From: an uncultured Gemmatimonadales bacterium
Lineage (GTDB): Bacteria > Gemmatimonadota > Gemmatimonadetes > Longimicrobiales > Gaopeijiaceae
Direction: 5' to 3'
NCBI GenBank assembly: GCA_937919655.1
Contig: CALFPJ010000068.1
Span: forward strand, 1-64,000
Length of the DNA stretch: 64,000 nucleotides
Shown here: piece by piece, positions 56,344 through 64,000 of the stretch
How the letters are laid out: the number at the start of each line of letters is the position of its first letter
Position numbering within the stretch: position 1 is the first letter of the stretch
Translations under genes and position numbers: made by a program
The notes under the pieces: generated by a model
The model's input: the letters and a program-made list of their open reading frames with translations, nothing else
Told to the model about the DNA's origin: nothing
The model's database searches: none

Positions 56344-58755
56344 ATGGCGACGCTAATTCGAGCAGACGACCAGGTCGATATTCCTGATCGCCTCCCGGTG
56401 ATCGCGCTCAAGGACCTCGTCTTCTTTCCGTATATCGTCCTCCCGCTGCTCATTGGGCGAGAACGATCCGTCGCAGCCCTCACAGAGGCTCGTGAGGACG
56501 ACGACCTGGTCCTCTTGTTGACGCAGAAGGATCCCTCCGTAGATGACCCCGGCGCATCTGACCTTTATCGCGTCGGTACGGTTGCGCGGGTCGTGCAGGT
56601 GTCTCGACTACCCGACGGGACCTCTCGCGTCGTGCTTGAAGGGTTGGGCCGCGCCAAGATCAAGAGACTCGTGACCACCACGGTCGCCTTGAGGGCCTCT
56701 ATCGAGCTCCTTACGGGCCGGGAGGCGGAGAGCGGCGCCCCACCACCGGAACGGGTGAAGTCGCTGATTCGGACCGTCGTGAGCCTCTACGCAGAGTATG
56801 CCCGCCTACACGAGCGCATTCCAGAGGAACTCTCGGGTATTCTGTCGGCAGAGGGGGACCGTGTGCGGTTCTCCCATTTGGTGGGCGGGCACTTGATCTT
56901 GCCGTCCGTTGAGAAGCAAGAACTCCTTGAAACCACAGACCTCCCCGCTCAGCTCGACCTCCTAAGAGAGTTGCTCGTTCGCGAGCTTGAGATTCTGAGA
57001 ATTGAGGCGAAGCTCGACCAGCAGATCCACCTCCAGTTGGTCGGAAAGCGAGAACCCAACTTCGGTCCTGGCTTCAAAACGCTTCACCGCGAGCCTGCAC
57101 AAGACGAGCCCGAAGAGTGGCAGGAGATCGATGACGCCGTGAGAGGGGCCGACCTTCCCCCTCATGCCCGCGAGCGGGCTCACAAAGAACTGGGCCGCCT
57201 GAAGAAGCTCAATCCGATCGCACCTGAGGCCGCGGTCATCCGCACTCATCTGGATTGGCTCGTTTCGCTTCCGTGGGCTGGCCGCTCGGAGGACAACCTC
57301 TCGGTGGCCCACGCTTCAGGGATCCTGGATGCTGAACACTTCGGCCTAGGTGAAGTAAAGGAGCGCATCCTAGACCACGTGGCTGTGCTCTCGTTGGTCC
57401 GCGAGATGCGCGGTCCCATTTTGTGCCTCGTCGGGCCGCCAGGCGTGGGGAAGACCTCGTTGGGCCGGAGCATATCCCTGGCCCTGGGACGAGAGTTCGT
57501 ACGCGTCTCCTTAGGTGGCATTCGGGACGAAGCCGAGATCCGCGGACACCGTCGCACCTACGTAGGGGCGCTCCCCGGGCGCATCATTCAGGGTATGCGC
57601 AAGTCCGGAACGAAGAACCCTGTGTTCCTGCTCGATGAAGTCGACAAGTTGGCCCATGACTTCCACGGAGATCCAGGTGCGGCACTCCTGGAAGTGCTGG
57701 ACCCCGAACAAAATCGCGCGTTCACGGACCACTATCTGGAGTTGGAGTACGACCTTTCCGAGGTGCTCTTCATCACGACCGCCAACACGCTCCAGGACAT
57801 CCCGGGGCCGCTCCGCGACCGCATGGAGGTGATTCGCCTGTCCGGCTACCTCGATACCGAAAAGAGGGAAATCGCTACGCGATTTTTGTGGCCGAGGCAA
57901 GCAGAACGCCACGGACTGGGCATCGACCAGGTCACGCTGGATGCTTCCGCTATTCATCACGTGATCGCCCGTTATACGCGTGAGGCCGGGGTTCGTGAAC
58001 TAGAACGACGCTTGTCACGGGTCGCTCGCAAGGTCGCGCGGTCTATCGCCGATGGCGTGTCGTTCCAAGCTTGTATCGACGCGGACGGGCTGAAAGAACT
58101 CCTCGGTCCTCCCCCCTACTCGCCTGTGGATCGTGACGAGGATACCGAACGTGTGGGCATCGCCAACGGACTGGCTTGGACTGCCGCCGGAGGCGAGGTG
58201 TTGGATGTGGAAGTGGCGGTGGTGGCTGGTAGCGGAAATCTCAGGCTCACGGGCACGCTCGGCGAGGTCATGAAGGAATCAGCCCAGGCCGCGGTGACCT
58301 ATGCCCGGTCTCGCTCGGAGTTGCTTGGCCTCGATCCACATTTCCATGAGAAGATCGACGTTCACATTCATATTCCTGAAGGGGCCACGCCCAAAGATGG
58401 ACCGTCTGCAGGCATCACAATCGCTACCGCGCTCATCTCGGCGCTCGTGAATACCCCGACGCGTGGTGACGTGGCAATGACTGGCGAGATCACCCTGAGG
58501 GGACGAGTCCTCGCGGTGGGCGGGATAAAGGAGAAGGCGGTGGCGGCGCTGCGCGCGGGGATGCGCAGGGTGGTACTCCCCGCTGCCAACGCGACAGACA
58601 TCGAATTGTTACCTGAAGAGGTGAGACTAAACGTGGCTTTCGATCTCGTGCGTACCATGGACGAGGTGATGGATGCGGTCTTGATCCAGAGCCCATTGCG
58701 ACGACGGCCCCCGCCGCCGGGCATGGGCGCCGAACTCCCGATTTCGCACGGATGA
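56344..58755 (+). CDS. lon: Lon protease
   Basis: 803 residues from the ATG at 56344; a longer frame from 56200 runs through the palindrome and is unlikely. An N-terminal substrate-recognition domain (PVIALKDLVFFPYIVLPLLIGRE read in parts) precedes the AAA+ module with Walker A GPPGVGKTSL and Walker B VFLLDEVDK. The protease domain has the Ser688-Lys731 dyad in DGPSAGI and GGIKEKA. It degrades misfolded and regulatory proteins. Its stop overlaps the engB start by 4 bp. Confidence 0.97.
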   Translation: MATLIRADDQVDIPDRLPVIALKDLVFFPYIVLPLLIGRERSVAALTEAREDDDLVLLLTQKDPSVDDPGASDLYRVGTVARVVQVSRLPDGTSRVVLEGLGRAKIKRLVTTTVALRASIELLTGREAESGAPPPERVKSLIRTVVSLYAEYARLHERIPEELSGILSAEGDRVRFSHLVGGHLILPSVEKQELLETTDLPAQLDLLRELLVRELEILRIEAKLDQQIHLQLVGKREPNFGPGFKTLHREPAQDEPEEWQEIDDAVRGADLPPHARERAHKELGRLKKLNPIAPEAAVIRTHLDWLVSLPWAGRSEDNLSVAHASGILDAEHFGLGEVKERILDHVAVLSLVREMRGPILCLVGPPGVGKTSLGRSISLALGREFVRVSLGGIRDEAEIRGHRRTYVGALPGRIIQGMRKSGTKNPVFLLDEVDKLAHDFHGDPGAALLEVLDPEQNRAFTDHYLELEYDLSEVLFITTANTLQDIPGPLRDRMEVIRLSGYLDTEKREIATRFLWPRQAERHGLGIDQVTLDASAIHHVIARYTREAGVRELERRLSRVARKVARSIADGVSFQACIDADGLKELLGPPPYSPVDRDEDTERVGIANGLAWTAAGGEVLDVEVAVVAGSGNLRLTGTLGEVMKESAQAAVTYARSRSELLGLDPHFHEKIDVHIHIPEGATPKDGPSAGITIATALISALVNTPTRGDVAMTGEITLRGRVLAVGGIKEKAVAALRAGMRRVVLPAANATDIELLPEEVRLNVAFDLVRTMDEVMDAVLIQSPLRRRPPPPGMGAELPISHG

Positions 58756-59393
58756 AGATCCATACCGTAGAGTACGTGGGCACGATCGCCAAACCGGATG
58801 GTCCTTCTCCAGCCAAGGGCTTACCGCAGATCGCCTTCTCCGGCCGTTCAAACGTCGGCAAGTCCTCGCTGATCAATACCCTCCTCAGGCGGACGCGGCA
58901 CAAGATCGCGAGGGTGTCTGCGACCCCAGGGAAGACCCGCGCAATCAACTTCTTCTGCGTGAACGACCAATTCTATCTCGTGGACCTTCCGGGGTATGGC
59001 TACGCCAAGGTCCCTACGAACATGCGGGACGAGTGGTCTGAACTGATCGAGTGGTACCTGGGCTCATCGGGTACGGTGGATGGCCTGGTCCACCTTATGG
59101 ACGCCCGCCGCGACGCGACGCCCCACGACCTGCAGATGATCTCCTATCTGGGTGACGTTGGAGTACCGGCGATCGTGGTACTGACCAAGATGGACAAGCT
59201 GAAGGCGCTTGAGCGAGAGAAGGCGATTCGGAGGACGTCACAGGAATTGTCGCTCGACGAAGACCAAATCGTGCCATTCTCCTCAAAGACAGGAGAGGGT
59301 CGAGAAACGCTTCTCGCCGCCCTCGAGGAATTGGTCCGAGCCCCAGAACCTGACACCCTTGATGCGTTGGTGCGCGGGCCGGAAGCCGAATAA
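58752..59393 (+). CDS. engB: Ribosome-biogenesis GTPase EngB/YsxC
   Basis: 213 residues. G1 is SGRSNVGKSSL, G2/G3 include TPGKTRAINFF and VDLPGYGYAKV, G4 is LTKMDK and G5 SSKTG. It helps assemble the large ribosomal subunit. It starts in an ATGA overlap with lon and ends in a TAATG overlap with the next gene. Confidence 0.96.
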   Translation: MKIHTVEYVGTIAKPDGPSPAKGLPQIAFSGRSNVGKSSLINTLLRRTRHKIARVSATPGKTRAINFFCVNDQFYLVDLPGYGYAKVPTNMRDEWSELIEWYLGSSGTVDGLVHLMDARRDATPHDLQMISYLGDVGVPAIVVLTKMDKLKALEREKAIRRTSQELSLDEDQIVPFSSKTGEGRETLLAALEELVRAPEPDTLDALVRGPEAE

Positions 59394-59995
59394 TGCGCGG
59401 TCCGCCTATCATCCTGCTCGCCGTTTCCGCCATCACGAGCGCATGTGCTGTCCCTCTCGGCATGCAGAACACCACCGGACCCTCAGCCGGTGAGACGGTC
59501 ACAGGCCTTCCTCTTCCGGGATATGGGACCCTCCGCCAAGAGGAGGTATCCATCGCGCTGACCAGCGGGGACCTCCGGTTGTTGGTGACACCGTTGGAGG
59601 AATCCGTGACGCTTGTTACGGCGCCCGACACCTACCGTCGACTCTCGACCCTGGCGGCGGCCCACCAAGTCACTGCGGGAGTGGGTGCAACGCTCTTCCT
59701 TGTGCAGTTCTTTTCTGAACGCCCCGACGTGCGCTTCGTACCAGAAGAAGTTCAGCTGGTCTCGAGGAGCCTCCGGGTGCGGCCGAGCCGCATCATCCCA
59801 GTCACGCCGACCTGGGGTGAGAGACGACTGAAGCAACGAGAGACCGAGATGGCGGTCTACGCCTTTGAAGCAGGGATCGATCTGGAGTCTGACTTGACCT
59901 TGGTTTACGGCCTCGATCAGACCACGGCCTGGAATGTGATCCTCACCCGCGTTCAAGCGGAGCGGGCGCGGGCACGAGCGAGAGGACGCTTCTAG
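59393..59995 (+). CDS. Hypothetical lipoprotein, 200 aa
   Basis: A short signal ends in Thr-Ser-Ala-Cys (Cys18). The mature part has a region SIALTSGDLRLLVTPLEESVT, a helical AAAHQVTAGVG stretch and a basic C-terminal tail rich in Arg and Ala (AERARARARGRF). No family is recognised. It lies at the end of the clpX-lon-engB group, with a one-base overlap at its start, and converges with the sigma-54 activator. Confidence 0.7.
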   Translation: MRGPPIILLAVSAITSACAVPLGMQNTTGPSAGETVTGLPLPGYGTLRQEEVSIALTSGDLRLLVTPLEESVTLVTAPDTYRRLSTLAAAHQVTAGVGATLFLVQFFSERPDVRFVPEEVQLVSRSLRVRPSRIIPVTPTWGERRLKQRETEMAVYAFEAGIDLESDLTLVYGLDQTTAWNVILTRVQAERARARARGRF

Positions 59996-60028
59996 GGCGG
60001 AAGCGCCGTGCTCTGCGCACGACGGTGG

Positions 60029-60053
60029 AGGGCAGTCTTAGGGAGCCTGCCCT
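60029..60053. terminator. Weak hairpin between convergent genes
   Basis: AGGGCAG (60029-60035) pairs with CTGCCCT (60047-60053) across an 11-base loop, followed on the plus strand by AAATTT. It overlaps the stop of the minus-strand gene. A bidirectional terminator is possible. Confidence 0.35.
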
Positions 60054-61683
60054 AAATTTCGTCCAGGTCGTACTTGGAGATCTTTCTGTACAGCGTTCGT
60101 TCTCCGATCCCAAGAAGATCGGCCGCTTTTCTCCGATTCCCGTTCACCGAGGCGAGAGCGGCGACGATCGCTTGGGCCTCCATCTCGTCCATGGTCATAC
60201 CCGGCCTGAACACCACGACGTGTTCCAGGTCTTGCCCGAGACCTTTTTGAGGAGGGTCGGTAACGACGGCTTCTTCCACAGCTTCATCCGACTCTCTCGG
60301 CGAATAGGCACCAATTTCGATTCCGCCGGCAGCCGCACTCCCGCTCCCGCCGGCCCTACCGAGCATCGTTTCCGTCACTCGAGCGCTGACCGGAAACGTC
60401 ACACCCTGACCGTGCCGGTAGTGCTCGAACTCACGTCGCAGGTCGTCCATGTCGACTCGGAGATCAACCAAAGTCCGAAACACGAACTCGAGTTCCGGAC
60501 GCAAGCCCTTGGAGTCTCTAGCTTGTCCGCTACCTCTGAGAGACACGGGGACAGGCAGTAGGGAAGGTCCGCGCCCGGTCCGCACGTCGTCCGGGATGTC
60601 CTCGGGACGAATCACTCTGCCAGGAGCCAGCACGACCATGGACTCGACGAGGTTCCGGAGTTCGCGAACGTTTCCAGGCCAAGCGTGGTTGATCAAGATC
60701 TCCATGGCCTCGGTAGAGATTCCAGGGAAGTCTCGATCGTGGAGCTGCGACACCTCCTTCACGAACGCCGCGACCAAGAGTCCGATGTCGGCCTTTCGAT
60801 TCCGGAGTGCCGGCAACTGGATGCCCAGAACGTTCAACCGAAAGTATAGATCTCGCCGAAACTCGCCGATGGCCACGAGCTGGCGTAGGTCCTGATTCGT
60901 TGCCGCGACAATGCGGACATCGACTTTAATGCTCTTCTCGCCACCCACACGATGGAACTCGCGTTGCTCAAGCACACGTAGGAGTTTCGTCTGAGTCGCG
61001 AGAGGCATCTCGCCGATCTCATCAAGGAAGATCGTGCCACTGTGCGCCAGCTCGAAGAGACCTTTTCGCGCATCTATGGCCCCTGTGAATGCACCCTTCT
61101 CATGCCCGAAAAGCTCGGACTCGAGAAGCGTCTCGGACAACGCTGCAACGTTGACGGCGATGAACGGCTTGTGACGCCGAGGGGAGAGCCCATGGATCCC
61201 TCGAGCAATGAGTTCTTTCCCAGTCCCCGATTCACCCGTCACGAGCACGGTGGAGGCCACCGGCGCGATCTGAACGACCCGCTCTAGGACCTCCCGCATC
61301 TCGTCCGTCTCTCCCACGATACCTGTGATGCGCTGCAACCGTTGTCGCTCGATTTGGCGGCTCCCGATAAGCACGACGTCGTCGTCGGGAGCACCCTTCG
61401 CGAACACTTCGTCGAAGCCGGGCCTGAGTGCTGGGCTGAGGGAGTCTTGAGCCGCAATCGCGAAAACTGGAATGTGCAGCGTCTCGCGCGCCTGACGGGC
61501 CAGACCCGCGGCACCTCCGTCCGCGCCGCCTGTGAGCACCAGGAGCACGGCACCGTCGTTCGCCAAGAGATGCTCGTCGTGGGTAACGAGATCCGTGCCG
61601 TAACCTGCCGCGGTAAAGCCCTTTCGTAACCGACCAGCGCGAGCCAGATCGTGGGTCGAGATGAGGACGCGATCGTCCTTCAT
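60052..61683 (-). CDS. Sigma-54-dependent transcriptional activator with degenerate receiver
   Basis: 543 residues. The AAA+ core (~145-380) has Walker [12 protein letters not shown], the sigma-54 contact loop GAFTGA, Walker [11 protein letters not shown] and the R-finger-containing [10 protein letters not shown] region. A Fis-type helix-turn-helix closes the protein ([20 protein letters not shown]). The N-terminal ~115 residues fold like a receiver, but the strand where the phospho-Asp is expected reads AVLLVLTGG, with no Asp. It is therefore probably not controlled by a histidine kinase in the usual way. Its start overlaps mogA by 4 bp. Targets are unknown. Confidence 0.92.
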   Translation of the reverse strand: MKDDRVLISTHDLARAGRLRKGFTAAGYGTDLVTHDEHLLANDGAVLLVLTGGADGGAAGLARQARETLHIPVFAIAAQDSLSPALRPGFDEVFAKGAPDDDVVLIGSRQIERQRLQRITGIVGETDEMREVLERVVQIAPVASTVLVTGESGTGKELIARGIHGLSPRRHKPFIAVNVAALSETLLESELFGHEKGAFTGAIDARKGLFELAHSGTIFLDEIGEMPLATQTKLLRVLEQREFHRVGGEKSIKVDVRIVAATNQDLRQLVAIGEFRRDLYFRLNVLGIQLPALRNRKADIGLLVAAFVKEVSQLHDRDFPGISTEAMEILINHAWPGNVRELRNLVESMVVLAPGRVIRPEDIPDDVRTGRGPSLLPVPVSLRGSGQARDSKGLRPELEFVFRTLVDLRVDMDDLRREFEHYRHGQGVTFPVSARVTETMLGRAGGSGSAAAGGIEIGAYSPRESDEAVEEAVVTDPPQKGLGQDLEHVVVFRPGMTMDEMEAQAIVAALASVNGNRRKAADLLGIGERTLYRKISKYDLDEI

Positions 61684-62177
61684 ACCGAGCCGGTCCCGGC
61701 TGCGTGTTCGGTGCGCCCCTGGAGCAATGCGACCGCATGGTCGACGACCCGGGACAAGACTTCCACTCCGTCGCTGACTCCCCTCGGGCTTCCGGGCAGG
61801 TTGACGACCAGGGTCTTGCCTCTTGTTCCTGAGATGCCCCGCGACAGACAGGCGAACGGCGTGCTCGACGCGCCAAACCTGCGAATCTCCTCACTGATCC
61901 CCGGGGCCTCCCGGTCGATCACCGCGCGTGTAGCTTCGGGGGTTACGTCGCGATCGGTCAGTCCTGTACCGCCTGTGGTCAAGATGAGGTCGAGCGCCCG
62001 GCCGTCGGCCCACTCCAGCAGAGTACGCGTGATTTCCACCCGGTCATCCGGCACAACGTGACGAACGATGGGCGTGTCACCGCGCGTCGTACACCACTGC
62101 TCGATCAGTAAGCCGCTGGTGTCCTCGCGGACGCCCTGAGCGCAGCCGTCACTCACCGTGAGGATCCCGATTCGCAT
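61680..62177 (-). CDS. mogA: Molybdopterin adenylyltransferase (MogA/MoaB family)
   Basis: 165 residues from the ATG at 62177, which opens with [10 protein letters not shown]; a TTG at 62189 is an alternative. Signature motifs are [17 protein letters not shown] and NLPGSPRG. It activates molybdopterin by adenylylation before molybdenum insertion. It lies between gcvT and the sigma-54 activator gene, overlapping the latter. Assignment to MogA rather than MoaB is uncertain. Confidence 0.88.
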   Translation of the reverse strand: MRIGILTVSDGCAQGVREDTSGLLIEQWCTTRGDTPIVRHVVPDDRVEITRTLLEWADGRALDLILTTGGTGLTDRDVTPEATRAVIDREAPGISEEIRRFGASSTPFACLSRGISGTRGKTLVVNLPGSPRGVSDGVEVLSRVVDHAVALLQGRTEHAAGTGSV

Positions 62178-62192
62178 TCGTCGACTCAAGCG

Positions 62193-63302
62193 CTACCGCT
62201 TGATGGATCCACTGGTGTAGAACGGCGGGCGCTGGACCACCACGTCAAGGAGCCGTCCGCGTAGGTCGACCTGGAGTCGCGTGTCTGGCTTGGCCGACTC
62301 GGTCGGTACGTAGCCCATGGCGATCCCGATGCCCAACGAGGGACTCACGGTTCCGCTCGTGAGCTTCCCCACCGTCTCACCCTCGGAGACGACGTCGTAG
62401 CCGGGGCGAGGGAACCCCTTCCCTTCGAGTCGCATGCCCACCAGCCGACGCAGCACGCCGGCTTCCTTCTGCGCTGCGAGTGCATCTCTCCCCACGAAAT
62501 CGCCCTTGTCGAATTTCGTGACCCAGCCCAGGCCGGACTCTAGCGAGGTGTGCGATTCGTCGAGGTCATTCCCATAGAGCGCGTATCCCATTTCAAGGCG
62601 GAGCGAGTCACGGGCTCCAAGTCCCGCGGGAATCAAACCCCTGTCCGCCCCCGCAGCCAAAATGGAGTCCCAAAGGGCCGGGGAGTCTTTCGCCGCCACG
62701 TAAAGCTCGAATCCGTCCTCTCCGGTGTACCCGGTGCCACTGATTACCGCAGGCACCCCCGCGATATGGCCTTCGGCAAATCGGTAGTACTTCACCGCAT
62801 CGATATCGAGGTCTGCGAGCGGCTTGAGAATCTCCCTCGCCGCCGGCCCCTGGAGCGCGAGCAAACCTGTAGCATCGGAAACGTCTTCAACGGTGACGTC
62901 GAAGCGCGCGGCGTGCTTCTGGATCCAGGCCAGATCCTTGCCCAGATTCGACGCATTCACGACCAGCATGTACCGATCGGCGAAGCGATAGATGAGTAGA
63001 TCGTCGATGACGCACCCCGACTCCAAACACATCGCCGAGTACTGGGCCTGGCCGACCTCGATTTTCGCCGCGTCGTTGACCGACACGTATTGGATCAAGT
63101 CGAGCGCCTGAGGACCGCGGACCATGAACTCGCCCATATGCGAGACGTCAAAGAGCCCCGCTGTTTCCCTCACTGCCTTGTGCTCCGCGGTGATTCCCGT
63201 GGCGTATTGAACAGGCATCTCGAAGCCCGCGAACGGGACGATCTTACCACCGGCCGCGACGTGTTTCTCGTACAAGGCGGTGCGCTTCAACGCTTCGGTC
63301 AT
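62193..63302 (-). CDS. gcvT: Glycine cleavage system T protein (aminomethyltransferase)
   Basis: 369 residues. It transfers the methylene group from the aminomethyl-lipoyl H protein to tetrahydrofolate. Signatures are GGKIVPFAGFEMPVQY, FDVSHMGEF, GYTGEDGFELYV, DSLRLEMGYALYGND and the C-terminal TSGTVSPSLGIGIAMGYV. Its ATG overlaps the argF stop (ATGA) and no gcvH or gcvP is nearby. No glycine riboswitch can fit because it is internal to the operon. Confidence 0.97.
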   Translation of the reverse strand: MTEALKRTALYEKHVAAGGKIVPFAGFEMPVQYATGITAEHKAVRETAGLFDVSHMGEFMVRGPQALDLIQYVSVNDAAKIEVGQAQYSAMCLESGCVIDDLLIYRFADRYMLVVNASNLGKDLAWIQKHAARFDVTVEDVSDATGLLALQGPAAREILKPLADLDIDAVKYYRFAEGHIAGVPAVISGTGYTGEDGFELYVAAKDSPALWDSILAAGADRGLIPAGLGARDSLRLEMGYALYGNDLDESHTSLESGLGWVTKFDKGDFVGRDALAAQKEAGVLRRLVGMRLEGKGFPRPGYDVVSEGETVGKLTSGTVSPSLGIGIAMGYVPTESAKPDTRLQVDLRGRLLDVVVQRPPFYTSGSIKR

Positions 63303-64000
63303 CCCATCAACTCCAGGAGGATGGCTTTCTGAACATGCAGGCGGTTTTCCGCCTCAGTGAAAATGCGAGACTGCGGTCCATCAATGACACTGGCAGACAC
63401 CTCTTCCCCACGATGCGCTGGCAAACAGTGGAGGAAGATCGCCTGCGCCTGGGCACGTCCCATAAGCGCGTCATCCACGATGTACCCAGCGAACGCTGCC
63501 ATGCGTGCTTGAGCCTCATCCTCCTGCCCCATCGACGCCCACACATCCGTGGTGACGACATCCGCACCCTCGACGGCCTCTTTCGGGTCACGAGTCAACA
63601 GAACGTTGGCCGCCCCCTGAGCACGGGCCAAGATTTCCGGATCTGGATCATATCCGACCGGGCACGCGAGCCGGAGGGAAAAACCAAGCCGATATGCGGC
63701 ATTCAGCCACGAATTTGCCATGTTATTTCCGTCCCCGATCCAGGCCACAGTGCGGGCGTCGTGGTCGGGTCCGAAATCCTCCGCGATGGTCTGGAGGTCA
63801 GCTACGATCTGGCAAGGATGGAGAAGATCAGTGAGCGCGTTGATGACCGGCACGGACGCGTGCCGCGCCAATTCTTCAACCTCGGCATGGGCGAACGTGC
63901 GGACCATGATGCCGTCTACGAAACGGGAAAGCACTTTCGCCGTGTCATGGATCGTCTCTCCGCGTCCGAACTGACTGTCCCGGTCGGATAGAAAGATCGC
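63299..64000 (-). CDS. argF: Ornithine carbamoyltransferase, 5' end beyond window (partial)
   Basis: 233 residues are visible; the frame stays open to the window edge. The first visible residues include SDRDSQFGRGETIHDTA and VLSRFVDGI. The carbamoyl-phosphate and ornithine-site motifs VINALTDLLHPCQ, WIGDGNNMANSW, DVWASMGQE and FLHCLPAHRGEEV follow. The FLHCLPA motif marks ornithine, not aspartate, carbamoyltransferases. It makes citrulline in arginine synthesis. Its stop overlaps gcvT, so amino-acid genes head the minus-strand operon. Confidence 0.95.
   Translation of the reverse strand, partial: AIFLSDRDSQFGRGETIHDTAKVLSRFVDGIMVRTFAHAEVEELARHASVPVINALTDLLHPCQIVADLQTIAEDFGPDHDARTVAWIGDGNNMANSWLNAAYRLGFSLRLACPVGYDPDPEILARAQGAANVLLTRDPKEAVEGADVVTTDVWASMGQEDEAQARMAAFAGYIVDDALMGRAQAQAIFLHCLPAHRGEEVSASVIDGPQSRIFTEAENRLHVQKAILLELMG

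Overview
The window is GC-rich chromosomal DNA from a Gram-negative bacterium: it encodes lipoproteins, a TonB-receptor remnant, an HtrA protease and a complete F-type ATP synthase. The gene order tig-clpP-clpX-lon-engB, the many lipoproteins built from FG-GAP/VCBS repeats with ASPIC/UnbV domains, and the carboxypeptidase-regulatory plus Plug proteins best fit Gemmatimonadota or a close relative. That placement is inference; no rRNA or other phylogenetic marker was tested here.

Layout. 1-783: end of mltG, then thiE. 819-25046: accessory surface and redox region. It holds a GMSD-motif lipoprotein, a first ~1,230-aa double-ASPIC lipoprotein (2014-5721, +), a tightly coupled five-gene minus-strand operon (18303 to 5841), a second ~1,230-aa paralogue (18491-22162, -), a broken TonB-dependent receptor and a barrel-less regulatory/Plug protein. 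25066-28416: a PHP phosphoesterase, a HEAT-cyclophilin lipoprotein and a small lipoprotein. 28430-35913: the atp operon (atpZ-atpI-like-BEFHAGDC) with a terminator. 36233-39297: MoxR, a CNNM/CorC-like protein, a gamma-carbonic-anhydrase-like protein and a 46-aa zinc ribbon. 39294-45538: a minus-strand unit of a SpoU methyltransferase, prepilin peptidase, a shrunken CRTAC1-like lipoprotein and the third ~1,230-aa paralogue. 45574-48685: thiD, PNP and a CNT nucleoside transporter. 49044-59995: proteostasis block dnaK, htrA, tRNA-Leu(TAG), tig, clpP, clpX, lon, engB. 60052-64000: sigma-54 activator, mogA, gcvT and partial argF, all on the minus strand.

The most unusual system is the minus-strand operon 18303-5841. 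It encodes, in order, a CRTAC1-like lipoprotein, a cytochrome b-like membrane domain fused to five c-type hemes and TPRs, a second CRTAC1-like lipoprotein, a TPR/FG-GAP/ASPIC lipoprotein with a large extra C-terminal domain, and a cytochrome c / copper type II monooxygenase / TPR fusion. The last protein keeps candidates for all six copper ligands of the PHM/DBM family. Three successive junctions are 4-bp stop/start overlaps and the last gap is 4 bp. I infer an envelope machine that takes electrons from the quinone pool to a copper monooxygenase and is displayed or scaffolded by beta-propeller lipoproteins. The substrate is unknown. The three ~1,230-aa lipoproteins and the TonB and Plug genes nearby suggest surface capture of a polymer or peptide, but that is speculative.
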